Positions 43,616-55,544 of a stretch of 64,000 bases of DNA are shown piece by piece. The position numbers and the translations under genes were made by a program. How positions within the stretch are numbered: position 1 is the stretch's first letter; every line of letters starts with the position of its first letter. The DNA comes from Isoetes taiwanensis (taxonomy: Eukaryota > Streptophyta > Lycopodiopsida > Isoetales > Isoetaceae), in contig JAJEKV010000094.1 of the NCBI GenBank assembly GCA_021234155.1, positions 3,578,535 through 3,642,534 on the forward strand, read 5' to 3'. The notes beneath the pieces are model-generated. The model was not told the origin of the DNA. It made no database searches and saw nothing but the letters and a program-made list of their open reading frames with translations.

Positions 43616-46600
43616 CTGTTCGTTGAACAAGATTATTGGAGATGCATTGGTTTTTCTTCTTCAAATGTGTATGGGCCATTATATTGAGATTATCTTCTAT
43701 CTTCTCTTGTTTATTGTGCTTCATGGCTCACTAAAACCTTCATGTTATACAGAAATACATCCTCTATATTGAATATCATGATTCATTTTGGATTTTGCTT
43801 GGTCAAACTAAGGAACAAAAATATGAATTTTGCTTTCGCATGTAGGAGCCACTTGTATAAGGATTTGTATCTCTTCATTATATATGAGACATTTAGGCAG
43901 GCGTGGTCATTGTGAATAAGGAATCAAAGTTTGATAACTTGCATTTGCACCAACATTTTTATCTACGTGATGTTTTGAATGATGAATGAAGAAGAAGAGC
44001 ATATTTTACATTCACCTGAGACCAACTGATATGTTAGATACACAGACGACCACACCAACATTGCTCACTAGGTCCTTCCCCCGATCACTTTCTACTGGTA
44101 TGCAAGCCTGGGAGTAGAAAACTAGCGTGTTACCATTAGACAAAATGTCGAGAACATGTGGCATTTCTTTTTTATGGTTTATAATAGAGAATAGAGACTT
44201 AGATGGGAGATGAAGCTATGGACTTAAAATTTAATATGGAAATCTAGGTACATATTTCTTTTTTGCCCAATAGATGTACCTACGTTTGAATCCTAGGGCC
44301 CACTTGATCTTAGGCATAACGTAACTAGCACTGTTGCAAATTAAACGGGAGTGTTGCAGCACTCCCGTTTCGTAGATTCCCTTTTTAAAAACACCACATT
44401 TCTAAAATTAGCCTTTTTTGAAACTTGTTGAGAATTTGTAGAGGTTCCGTGTTTTTTTCCTATCATTTAGGGCCATCATTAGGCGACAACTTTGTATTTA
44501 TGGAAATAAAATTTTCTAAAAGGCTCCACTAAAATGCTTCTCCGCTCTCACGGCGACCCAGTTTCCATTTTGTTCTAAACTTGGAAAATGGAAAGCCTAC
44601 AAAATGCCCCGAAGCCTAACATGTAAGCTAATTCAGTTTTTTTTCCCCTCCTTTTCCTTTACCACAAAATGCAGCCATGAAAAAAGGTTAAAAAGGCTAA
44701 TAAAAAGTTAAAGGTTTGTATTAGCAATCTGTGTGCATTTGTGAAATCAATATTAGGGTTGGATTGTAGAGGGTTTAAAGGGTAATCGAGATTAGTGTTC
44801 GATTGTTAAGGGCAAGCATGGAGAAGACAACGGATCTCAACATTTTATACTTCGTAAAGTCAGGGTGCTATAGATTTAGCCCGTGCATCCAAAGATGTCG
44901 CGTCACATGACCGCCATTCTTTTCTTGAATGTCGCCCTGAATTTTCGACGACACTTAGACTGACATTTTGAAATTTCACCTGCAATTCTACACTCTAGCC
45001 ATTAGATGCTTGCCATGCGGTGCTGAATCTACGACACTCGTAACTTCACGTTGCAGGAACATCCCTCTACCTTGAATTTCGGCGAGTCAAGCAGGCCTCC
45101 ACGCTGCTGCAGGTATTTCAACCTTTCTCGCCAGACTTCAAGGCAGAGGGGCATTTTTATATATAGCAAAATTGTGAATCTACTAGAAGACTATGATATG
45201 CTCAAAGGATCGGCCAAAGTGGACAAGCAACAGTTCCAGAGATTTTATTTTTGTAAAATACTAGGAACTCAAAGATAATTGGCACTGGAGGTTTTGAGCA
45301 GAAGATACTCCAAGGAGGTTGATCTTTGGGGTTGGGAATTATTCTTTACGAAGAACTTACAAGCTGGGATACTTTTTTAGAACTCAAAAGCTCAGGTGTT
45401 AAATGCAAACTGATTAATAAGGAGGATTTGGCCATTTCACATTTATTTTCCTGTTGATACATCATCCGAAGCAAAAGATCTTGTTCTGGCCTTGTTGCAA
45501 CCCAATCCAAAAACAAGAATATCTTTACAGTGTATTTCATCCGATCCCTAGGTTTTGAAGCATAGTTTATGTCAATCAGTCGGTTGCAAACCAAAATGCA
45601 AAAGAAACCCATTTGTAGCACAGGCCTAGGCCAAGCATCAACGAATTTGATTGCAACTTAAAAATCAGGAAGCAACTGTGCCCCATGTGCTCGTTAAATT
45701 TCAATGGTTAAATGTCAAATGGCAAGCTACTACTCACGAATTTCCTCTGCTTGGAAAGGTTTACTGATACAATTCCCTTTATCAAGATCTCCTCCTTCAA
45801 GAAGTGGGAGTAATTTATTGGAACAAGCTTAAAGAAAAAAGCCTCTATTCAGAGTTTGTTCAGGTTTTCATTTGTACATGTGTACTTGGACAATTTTTCT
45901 AAACTACATTCATTATGAGCTAGTTATAGCTCACTTGTTGTACATACAAAGATGTGAATAAAAATCATCATGGGATTACGTCTCTTTTCCCAATAATAAT
46001 TTGCAAGATCCCACTCCACATTAGAATTCCATTCATTGATAGGATTGTAGAATTATGTGACTATCTAGGGCTAGTTGACATACTTGGCCAACTGAATTAA
46101 TTTGTGCAACTAGAGGGGAGAAAACATAAATTTTGTTTCGTGTAATGTATTTGTTAGAATGGATAAGATGTGGCAATATGAAAGTTTCGTGTATAAAAGG
46201 TGTCCTTCATCCGTATATTCAATACATCTTAAAATTTTCTGAGTCAACTATATTATTTCATAATATGTTAGGTTTTTATTTTGTAGGAGCCATACTTATG
46301 TAAATCGTTTGTGATGCTCACATTGTAGATAACGTATTTGAATGATCAATCTTTTGTTGAATGTGTATTTTGTTCTATCTCTTCATTTGCATTAGAATTT
46401 ATGCATGATTTTCTTTTGAAATAAAATAATAAAATGTACAAATGTTGGTTGTCTTCTTTGGTGTTCGTGTAACTTTTATTTCTTTATAAATACAAGACAA
46501 AGCTATAAGGAAGAATACGACTTCTGCTTCTGAATTTGTAGTAGCAACCGATGACTAAAATGATAAACGAATAATGAAAAGAACTTATATTTTTTACCCC
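43616..46600. other. No gene recognised
   Basis: AT-rich intergenic DNA. It contains an 11-bp perfect hairpin at 44343-44370 (AAACGGGAGTG and CACTCCCGTTT, 6-base loop). Open frames are short with no recognisable domains. Confidence 0.5.
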
Positions 46601-47185
46601 CTTCACCCCTCTTAATCCAGAATCCTGGGTGGAAGACTGCGAGGTAAGATCTGCGGGGTGAAATGGGTAGCCGAAAATCAAAGGAAGCCAGAGCCGAGCT
46701 TGGAAAAAAAAAATGGGGGAAATTTTGGATACACACGCCAGGAGGGAGCGAAGGAATTTCGGGACCTTGCGAAACGTAATAGGGAAAGTTCACCTCGAGA
46801 AGATTCCTCGAGGGAATTTCCCTCGGCGAGCGCCCATGGGCGATGGCGGCGGCCTGGCGCAGCCCTTGGCCGAAGTCTGGCAGTCTTCGAGGAAATATTC
46901 GAGGGATCTTTAAGAGGAGTGAACTCGTCCCATGATTTCAGTTTTTTTCTTGTATTTTTATTTGGGGTAATTTCTGGTTTCCCTATTCTAGCGGGCGCCG
47001 CCTAATGGAAGTTTCTTGAAGCTATGCGACTTAGGGGAAGCATAGGGATTTATCTATCCACGACTATGGCTATGGTGTTGCCACCTCCTATCTGCCCGCT
47101 TAATCCTTCTAGCTTCGTCATAAGCTTCAAAAGTGAGCTCGGATAAGCCATTTACATTCTTGAGAGAAAACCTTGGACCGCCGTG
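46601..47185. other. Moderately GC-rich stretch without a recognised gene
   Basis: Around 46680-46910 the GC content rises and short frames lie on both strands, including one starting MGDGGGLAQPLAEVW on the plus strand. It could be the leader or first exon of a host gene, but nothing downstream supports this. Confidence 0.3.
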
Positions 47186-47619
47186 TTTAGAGTCCAGGGA
47201 TGTGGTATTTGGGACTTTTTGTGGTATTCCGGCCACCCGTTATCAGCCAAATGTAACTTCAGGTTTCAAGCCCGAGAATCAAGCGTTTTGGGGCATTTTT
47301 TGGATCAATCCGGCTCTATCACGGGCTCAAATCGCTTCCTCTCTTCATCAAACTAACGTTAAAGAGGCGGACAAAGTGATTAGAAGGGCTTTTAGAAGCA
47401 GTTCAAGCCATCCACTTGGAGCTGCAAGGGCGATCCGACCAAAAGATTTCGGCTCATGATCGCCATTTCGCTTGGTTTTGGCGAGAAATACCACTTTTGG
47501 TGGAAATACCACCCTTTTGGTAGGAAATACCACTTTTTGGCCGGAAATACCACCTAGGCGATAACGGATGTCGAGAAATACCACCAAGAAATCGAAATAC
47601 CACATCCCCGGACTCTAAA
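47186..47619. mobile_element. 434-bp fold-back element with internal subrepeats
   Basis: Ends are 25-bp inverted repeats with one mismatch (47186-47210 begins TTTAGAGTCC; 47595-47619 ends GGACTCTAAA). Its right part has at least six copies of AAATACCAC at ~25 base spacing. No transposase is present. No clear target duplication was found, so the family is unassigned; non-autonomous. Confidence 0.7.
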
Positions 47620-48657
47620 TCTGGACGTCCAGAAAACCTTGTGTAATGTGTGTCCCGCTAAATTACATTATGGTTGCTAAAAAATAGCCATAGCCAAATT
47701 GGAAATTTTCGGTTTGATGAGCTAAGGCATAGCCAAAGTGGGAATTTTCGGTTTGATGAGATCGGAGGAAGAGCAGGGAACCTCAGCCTTCTTTGTTTTA
47801 AAATCCGGGAGATGTTCAATTGATACTTTATTTTGGAAAACTCAAATGATTTATTTTGGAAAACACAAACGATTTACTTTCGGAATTCAGGCGTTGCATC
47901 ATCGTTCTGTTTCAATAGCGGTGAACCTTATTAGAATTGAGGGCCATTCCCATGAGTTCCATGAGTTCAAGCCAAAGACGCTCTCCTGTGGCTCTGTGTA
48001 ATTTAAAGACTATATACAGAAACAATTTGAGCTCCATCTAAATCTCTGCTAAATAGAAGCAACGACCCTAAATTGATCACTCTATTCTAGAATAGGCCTC
48101 CGCCTGAATTGTCTTTGATGCAAAGTGATCTTCTTTCGAAACTGTCTTCGTAGATGGGCTCTTCTCCTGCGAGACTGTAGGTATAAGAATAAGTAGGAGC
48201 ATTTTAATAAATTAAGAAAATATAGGAGCATTTTCATAAATATTTAAAAATACAAGGGTATTTTTATAATTTTCCCTTAATTCTATTAGGCTGAGATTCC
48301 ACTGGCGGACATTAATGCCTGGCATTTAATAGCAAGCCAACCAAATGGACAGATTGCAAACTTCCGGAGTTGCACTGTGATTCCACTAGCACAGGCAATT
48401 TAGGTTTGGGAAGATGATGTGGAGCATCCGGGCGAGGCTAGGGAAGAGATAATTGCCGGATTAACTGTTAGGGAATTGTCCCAGACAATTTGGTAGGAAG
48501 GAAGGAACGGCATCAAGATCTTTACCGCTCCTCATCTCCGTGGGTTGCTCCACGATTTAGTTTCAGCCCAAGGGAATTGTTGCTGCGATGGAATCAACGC
48601 GGCGGCAGGTTTTAATAGAGGCGGTTTTGGTGAAGCAGAGAACTCCCCTTCCAGCGA
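47620..48657. other. No gene recognised; TGAGATTCCA copies
   Basis: AT-rich. The motif TGAGATTCCA or a close variant occurs near 48291, 48373 and, further on, at 48721 and 48798. A phrase AGGAGCATTTT repeats near 48197 and 48233. The segment TAGCCAAA-TGGGAATTTTCGGT is duplicated near 47692 and 47730. Confidence 0.45.
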
Positions 48658-48730
48658 TGGAATCTCACCCTTAGAATCTGATTCCCTTTTGTTTATGATC
48701 GTGTTCTCATATTCTAAGGGTGAGATTCCA
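48658..48730. repeat. Perfect 20-bp inverted repeat
   Basis: TGGAATCTCACCCTTAGAAT at 48658-48677 pairs perfectly with 48711-48730 across a 33-base loop. The outer ends are the same TGAGATTCCA motif that is scattered nearby. It looks like a tiny fold-back or a pair of transposon ends. Confidence 0.85.
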
Positions 48731-48807
48731 TTAGAGTGGACGTCTTTTATTGACGTGGCACTAAAAGTCTCCATATTAAAATGGAGTGTTTGCGCATGAG
48801 ATTCCAC

Positions 48808-50092
48808 GCTGCTTCAGAAACTGCCAGAAAGTGAGAATTTCAAATGGACAAAGGTAAATGGAAGCTACAAAAGGATTCAGAAACAAAAAGTAGCAAGGGA
48901 ACAATTGAAAGCTAAAGATAAGCTTCATGAAGACAACTCTTTCTCATACAAGAGAAGCAATGGAATAACAATTGGAGAACCAAAACTTCTGGTCAAAGGG
49001 GTCATTCCAGAAAAAGCTAAACATGCCACTCATGATCTATGTATGACATTGACCAACATCATCAAGGATGCCAAAAGTCAAGATAAGGGTCAACGCTCTT
49101 ACAGCCTAATGGACTACCCCATCAAAAACATAAGCAAAGATGGGTCATTAACTATGAAATCTCAAGGCAAAGCTAAGCAAAAGATGAATCCTACTCCAAG
49201 GATTTCACAGACTTCTTCCACTCATTCAGCAAGTCTGTCCCAGCTAAACATAACTTCTAATGTGCCTCATGATCAATTGGATATAGGTTTGACTAAATCC
49301 ATAAGTCAAACCAATGAAGTTATTTCCAAAGATAATCAGCATCATCAAGATAATCAGGTTCAACATCAAACTGATCTGCATATCGACTGTCAAAACCCTT
49401 TTCAGGTATTATCTGACCTAAACAATAATCTAGATTTAGATTTAGATAAGAGCAGAGAATGTTTATCTTCACATGCCATTCCATCATTATATCCTTCTGA
49501 GACTGCCACAATTTATAATTCTATTCCACTCATTCCTCCCATTCAGTCCTCACTCCCATCCCTTGACTTGGATTCATCAATTGTGGAAGAACCTTTCAGT
49601 CCTTCAAGAATATCTAGTAAGGTTGCAGATCAGCTAGCTTCCTTGCAAATGCAAATGGTTCATGACACAGCAGATCAAGGATTCTCCAAAGATACTGAGC
49701 TCAAAGGGATAGCTACTTCTGACTTTGTTCCTGAGACTCCAGAGGATAAACAAGATTCAGTACTGCAAATGGAGCTTCAAGAAAACTCCAGGCAAGTATT
49801 AGATTCTATTCCATTAAATACTCTTGATAATAACTCTATGTTTCATTTTTATCCTGGTGATTGCTCTGATTATAGTGATTGTGAAGATTATGTAACTGAT
49901 AAAGAAAATTGGGGCAAGGAGGATTATCTTATAGACAACACTGCTAATCTCTCTAAGACTGAAATTGATCCTCCAGCCAAGAAATCTGCTAAAAAAGCCA
50001 GGAATAACATAGGGAAGATCCCATCAGGTATGAATAAGACTCCTGCCCAAAACACCAGGAGCAAAAAGAAATCTAAAATATCCAGAATTTGA
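48808..50092 (+). CDS. LINE ORF1, C-terminal part
   Basis: Open in one frame from the very first base of the truncated element (LQKLPESENFKWTKVNG...) to a stop at 50092, about 428 codons. It is rich in Ser, Asp, Asn and Lys and ends in a basic stretch (NTRSKKKSKISRI). The position just before the endonuclease marks it as ORF1, the nucleic-acid-binding protein. The N-terminal RNA-binding part is missing because of truncation, and no zinc knuckle is visible in what remains. Confidence 0.7.
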
Positions 50093-50860
50093 TTTCCATG
50101 CTCTTCCCCTTTCTCTCTCTGGATATGAAGATTTTATCCTGGAATCTTAGAGGCATTAAAGGTCCTCTTAAAAGGAGACGAGCAATTGCTCAAATCAAAT
50201 TATACAATGCTGACATAATTCTTCTTCAAGAGATTAAGCTGCCATCTTTTGAGTGTAGCAATCTAGGTGAATGGATTCACCCTAACTCCTCCTCCATTTG
50301 GATTGATTCTGTTGGGGCTAGTGGTGGTCTTGCTATAATATGGAAGGGTGATATCACTCATATTTCTCTTCATAATGCTCCCTCTAAAACTTGGCAGGCT
50401 GTCATTCTCTCTATTTCCAACTCCATCTTTGGTGTTGTTAATGTCTATGCTCCTACTTCTCCAAATGATAGAGAACCTGTTTGGAATGAGATTAATTCAT
50501 GGTTAGGCTCCCAAAATTTGGATACTTGGATCCTTGCTGGTGACTTTAATAACACTCCCTCCTGGGAATTAAAGTTAGGAAATAAGATCAATATGACTAG
50601 ATCTGAAAAACAGGCCTGGGATTCTCTTTTAACAGACAATGGTCTAATCTACATTCCCTCTTCCACTGCTACTTATACCTAGTCCAATAAACAGAAAGAC
50701 AAAGCCCGTGTCTACTGCACTTTGGATAGATTTTATGTGTCCAACCCTGCCACCTCTTTCTGGGACAATAACTATGTTTCTAGTGATGAAGGAACCTCTA
50801 TCTCTGATCATCAGCCTCAGTTTCTTCACACTTCTCATGTCACCAAGATCCAGAGGCAAG
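50089..50860 (+). pseudogene. LINE ORF2, APE-type endonuclease
   Basis: Starting from a frame that overlaps the end of ORF1 by four bases. Recognisable are MKILSWNLRGIKGPLKRR, the catalytic LLQEIKL, GVVNVYAPT, ILAGDFNNTPS, LDRFYVS and SDHQPQF. This enzyme nicks target DNA to prime reverse transcription. A TAG at 50680-50682 stands where related LINEs have Trp (TYTWSN); the frame continues normally behind it as SNKQKDKARVYCTLDRFY. Confidence 0.88.
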
Positions 50861-51423
50861 GAAGTACTCCTTATAAATTCAATATCTCTCTTCTAGATAA
50901 TGAGAACTTTTGCTCTCAATTTGTTGCCTTCTATGAGGATCTGACTGAGAGAATGAATAACTTGGCTGCTAATAATGGGAATAGGCAGCAAAAGAATCTT
51001 TTCTAAAATTAAAGCTGTGAAGTCCTGGATCAAAACATGGTCTAAAGCTATGCACCTTAATTGCTGTGAGGAAAAAAATCAACTTCTCGTGTTTATGAAA
51101 GATATCAGATCCTTACTTCAACAGGATCCTACAAATTTAAATCTGCAGATAGGTGAGGACATTTTGGAAAGGAAAATTAGAAGCATTGAAGAGATTGAGG
51201 CCAAGGGCTCTACCATCAGATGTAAGATAAAGTACTCCAATAAGATGGATTCTGGTAGCTCTAAATTCTTCTTTAGAGTAGCTAAGAGTAGAGTGTTGAG
51301 AAATTCTATATCTGAGGTGATTGATGACAATGGTACCAAGCATTCTTCTCATTCTGATATTGCCACTTTTTTCAAGCATAAATATATGGATATCTTCCAG
51401 ATAAACCTATTCCACCTACTGAC

Positions 51424-52260
51424 TTGGTAGAGGCAAATGATTTTAAAGATATAGCGAATAATATTCTGCCTTCTGTTCCTGAAGTGATGAATGACTCCAT
51501 GGTTACTCCTCCTTCTCAGCAAGAAATTCTTTCCTCTCTCTCTTCCTTCAGCAAGGGCAAATCTCCTGGTCCAGATGGCTTGCCAGCTGAGTTCTATATT
51601 AAGTTCTGGGATATTATCAAATATGATACCTCCATGATTCATGACTTCTGGAATAATGATTATCTTCAGACCTCCATTGCTAGTGGTTTCATCTCTTTGA
51701 TTCCAAAAGTTGATCATCCGAGTAAATTCCAAGATTGGAGGCCCATTTCTCTTACCAATACTACTTATAAGTTGTGTGCTAAAAATCATTGCTCTCGGAA
51801 TTAATGACTTCTTGCAAAGAAATATTAGTCCAAATCGATTGACCTTTCTTCCTAATAGATATATTCTCGATAATTATGTGGCTGCTATGGAAGGTTTGCA
51901 CTGTAATAAAATTTCTAATCAAAATTGCATTCTTCTCAAACTGGACTTCAAAAGGGCCTTTGATTCAGTTAGATGGAATTTCTTAGAGTTTGCTATGGCT
52001 AAACTTGGTTTCCATCCCAAGCTCATTAATCTTATTCTAGGTCTAAATCGGGATCTAAATCTGTTTGTTCTTATTAATGGTGTGCCATCGGGTTCTTCTC
52101 CTTATCTTGTGGTGTTAGGCAAGGTTGCCCTCTTGCTCCTTATCTTTTCCTGGTAGCAGCTGATCTTTTAACCAAAGTTATTTCCTATTATCAGGATAAT
52201 GGCCTAATCAAAGGCCTCAAGCTTCCTAATTCGGATGAATATCTTACTATGCTCCAATAT
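51424..52260 (+). pseudogene. LINE ORF2, reverse transcriptase N-terminal half
   Basis: Blocks in order: SFSKGKSPGPDGLPAEFY, FISLIPKVDHPSKFQDWRPI, SPNRLTFLPNRYILDNY, LLKLDFKRAFDSVRWNF and GCPLAPYLFLVAADLL. It shifts frame near 51780 and again near 52110, and is cut after LTMLQY at 52260, exactly where ADD of the catalytic YADD should follow. The linker 50861-51423 is also ORF2 in shifted frames. Confidence 0.88.
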
Positions 52261-52436
52261 GTAGCACAATAACAGGGGGTTACTTTTAGATTTTTGTACT
52301 TTTTTTCACATGGTTTTTCTATGATTTCATTGTTGTATTCGTTGAGGTGTACTAAATAGTATTTCTAGAGTGCACTCTTTATGGGCCGTTAATTTTCATT
52401 AGTTGGAACAATCCGAGGGTTGTTGTCTTTCTCTGC

Positions 52437-52565
52437 ATGTGTTTGTGCATGAACACTGCGCATGCGTATGCATGTGCATGTGCATGTGCGCGTGCGTAAT
52501 GTGCATGTGTCTTGTGCATGTGCAAGTGTAAGTGCATGTGTGTGCATGTGCATGTGCATGTGTAC
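52437..52565. repeat. GCATGT purine-pyrimidine minisatellite
   Basis: Runs of GTGCATGTGCATGTGCGCGTGCG type, almost strictly alternating purine and pyrimidine. Such sequence can adopt Z-DNA and contains repeated CATGCA-like words. Confidence 0.85.
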
Positions 52566-53934
52566 TTGCCCTCTTGGATTCTTGTTGTCGGAGTGGATTT
52601 TTGCTACCACGAGGTGGTTGTTTTGCTCATACTTGCAAAGGTATTTGTTTTTTAATGTTTCTTCAGTTAGCATAATGGTTTTTTTTACAAGGTATTAGTT
52701 TCCTGGTTCTACAATGTAGTGTTGCAAAACCCGCCTTTGTTTCCCTTCCCTTTATCTGTTCTAAAATTTGCTTGCCGATTCAAAAGAATATAAAGTTTAG
52801 GCCCTCTGTTTGCTTCCAACTCTTGGATATTCTGGCCTTTTTGGATTGTTCATAGTAGCCAGACCTTTAGCTTCAATCAACAAACGGATTCTTATGCACC
52901 CTACGACGGTAGGATTATTCCACGCCCTTTTTGAGTCATGCGGATCAGTCAAGCGATGGCCACAAGAATGCATTTATATTGTAGGTTTGGAACTTTAATC
53001 GAACGGAAGGTGAATCATGCATTACCTTTAAGCTAGAGATAGAGCATCCAAAATCATATGGATTGATAAACAATGGTTTCATTGTAAAGAGAAATAAGTC
53101 ATAGCTGAATAACAACACGTGGAACGCTAACGAGCAAGCGGATCGGACAATGTGATCTTAATAATTGAGAAGATAAAAAGTTTGGCGGAGACCTATACCC
53201 CAAGCGGAGGGTGAAATCCTTGCGAGCTACCAATCGTGGTCCAATCTGAGACTCCAAGATCTTTTATTTCTAACCACGGACTTCGATTGTCATTGAACAA
53301 CATTGATCGGTGATCTTTGTGGAATTCGAGGATCTTGAAAAGACTACGAGCAAGTCGGTGTGGTGTCGATCTTCTCAAATTCTTGAACGAGTCTTGGACT
53401 CCCTTCCATGCCACCGGTATGAGGATTTGCTACCCCATAGTTTATAATGTTTAGATAGATTGAGATTTGTTATTAATAACGGCGGTATGAAAAGCATGTA
53501 TGTTAAGGCGATTACTTATTCATTCCCTCAGAACAAGATAAAAGGTCCATGGATGGGCTACGACTAAGCGATTTGCCGTAAGCAACTTTCTTTGGTCAAA
53601 TTAACAATGCCATATCGAACCTGGAAAGAGAGTTGATCAGTTTCTAACTGCAACTTAGCACTGGTCAATATAGGCGGGAATGAATTTAGCCAATGGCTTG
53701 ATTGATGGCAATTTGGCATCACAGAAATAGAATGTCTCATGTGTAAGACTTGTTCATCATTAATAAATTCTATTATTACATACTACTACTTCATGTATTA
53801 ATATTGGTATTGGTATAATTCTATGCAATGTTTTCGTTTCCATAATTTGAGCACCTCTAGTTTGTTAGATTTGTGAGGCTATGATATACCATCCATCATT
53901 AGAGTATTAGGTAATGTCTATATCTACACCCCGG

Positions 53935-54493
53935 GGCCAAAAAAATTTTTAGTTAACACAAACCATTAACACACAACTACCTTAAACATTATTAACACAA
54001 ACCATTACATTTGATACATTTAAATAAAAATCCCCCTTAAACCCCCTTTGGTTTGGGTGCATATTCACCACGGGGGTGACTCGCAACGCTAGAGCTGTTG
54101 GATAGGCATATTCACCCTTTATTCCTTAATCTACACCGTACATAAAGTTCCTCGTTTGTGGGGTATGCAAGTACAAAATTTGCTATACTGTATAACAAGA
54201 TTCGCAAAATACTATAAGATTTCAAGCTTTAATACTATATGGTGTCGATTTAAATGCGTGCAAAATACAATTATGAGGGCTCTCGCTGCCCGCGTCACCC
54301 CGTGTGAATATGCACCCAAACCAAAGGGGGTTTAAGGGGAATTTTAATTTAAATGTGTTGGACCCAATGGTTGTGTTAATTATGTCAATGGTAGTTATGT
54401 GTTGGTTGTTAATGTCAATGGTTGTTATGTGTTGGGGATTTAATTTTTATATGTTGGATGTTAATGGTTTGTGTTGCAAAAAAATTTTTGGTC
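53935..54493. mobile_element. Nested ~560-bp fold-back element
   Basis: The arms pair over about 150 bases: CCAAAAAAATTTTT...AACACAAACCATTAACA at the left is matched inverted at the right (TTAATGGTTTGTGTT...AAAATTTTTGG). The inner edges pair too, TTTGGTTTGGGTGCATATTC near 54048 with its complement near 54310. There is no coding capacity. The right arm has extra tandem copies of an AATGGTTGTTATGTGTTGG-like unit. Confidence 0.75.
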
Positions 54494-55154
54494 CCTTGGA
54501 GGGCCTTAGGGACGTCCCCTGGGTGACAAAATTTTAGAATTCAAACCCGGAAAAAATTAGAATCCATTTGAGGCTTTCATCACACAGTAGCTTTTGAATT
54601 TCATCACAATAAAACAAATAGAACATAAGTAAAAGCTACCGTAAAGTTAGAGCAGATTGATCCCATTATTAAGAAAGTCATAAAAGTTTGCAACACCCAT
54701 ACACAAACATTTTTTCAACTGAATTTAACAAAGACCTTTGGCCTCCATGGATTCTTGTGGGAGAAACCAAAGTGGAAAACTTTTTACGCTAGTTAGCACA
54801 AGGATCTAGAAGCCTTGGAATTTGCTTAATAACCGCCTCAAAAATCTAAAAATGCATGGTAATTTTTTGCAAGCTTCATTCCGAATGAGCCATAAAACAA
54901 TATCCAATAGCGCCAATCTCAGATTAATCACCGTAGGGATGTGAAAGCCTACCAAACCCGGCCGAAAAATTGCTGTTTTAGCATAGATAACTTAACCAAA
55001 CATATCCATATCTACACTATCAAAAAGATCCTGGAGAGAGCTTTCCAACGCATAAAAAATCATCTCAAACAGAGCTCTGGATCAAAAGTTATGATAAGAA
55101 ATGTGTTGCGGGGGAAACCGATTTGCATGCGCCCTTCAAGCCCTTCATGTGTCC

Positions 55155-55331
55155 ATTATGCACCACACACACAAAAAGAGGGCTTTTGTTGTGAGCTATT
55201 GGTTGTTGACCATTATGCGACCACACGCAAAAAAAAGGGCTTTTGTTGTGAGCCATTGGTTGTTGACCATTATGCACCACACGCACAAAAAAAGGGCTTT
55301 TGTTGCGAGCCATTGGTTGTTGACCATTGGA
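55155..55331. repeat. Three-copy ~65-bp tandem repeat
   Basis: Units share ATTATGC-ACCACACGCA, AAAAAGGGCTTTTGTTG and GAGCCATTGGTTGTTGACC, with small differences. The repeat stays open in the plus-strand frames, but I take this as chance. Confidence 0.88.
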
Positions 55332-55544
55332 AAAAAAAGGCTAAAATTAATGGCTCAGAAATGGTGCACTCTAGATGTATGCATTAGTACATCCATTTGA
55401 ATACATCAAAAATCATAGAAAACCTTAGTGAAAAAACGTTATAAAAAACAAAGAAAACCCACATTTATTATGCTACATATTCACATGGGGGTTACGAGGG
55501 TCGCTTCCTCGTATCTATCTTAATATCGCGAAAGTCTCATTATA

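Larger units (their letters stand above)
52261..55476. mobile_element. 3.2 kb non-autonomous inverted-repeat DNA element inside the LINE
   Basis: The ends are long imperfect inverted repeats of about 120-130 bases. The left reads TATGTAGCACAATAA...TTTTCTATGATTT...TCTAGAGTGCAC, and the same order occurs on the minus strand at the right end. A 4-base ATAT on both sides (52257-52260, 55477-55480) may be the target duplication, but overlap with the ends makes this ambiguous. Long inverted repeats suggest a Mutator-like family. No transposase frame was seen. It carries a purine-pyrimidine minisatellite, a nested fold-back and a tandem repeat. Confidence 0.7.

Noticed and set aside
46658-47005. 115-codon plus-strand frame
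   Set aside because: Overlapping frames on both strands in a GC-richer stretch, with no domain or splice support.
47348-47605. 85-codon minus-strand frame with VVFP-type repeats
   Set aside because: It is the translation of the AAATACCAC subrepeats of the fold-back element.
54941-55400. Plus-strand frames with repeated HHTHKKRAFV-like peptides
   Set aside because: The repeat is open in two frames because of the 65-bp tandem repeat; no start context or domain.
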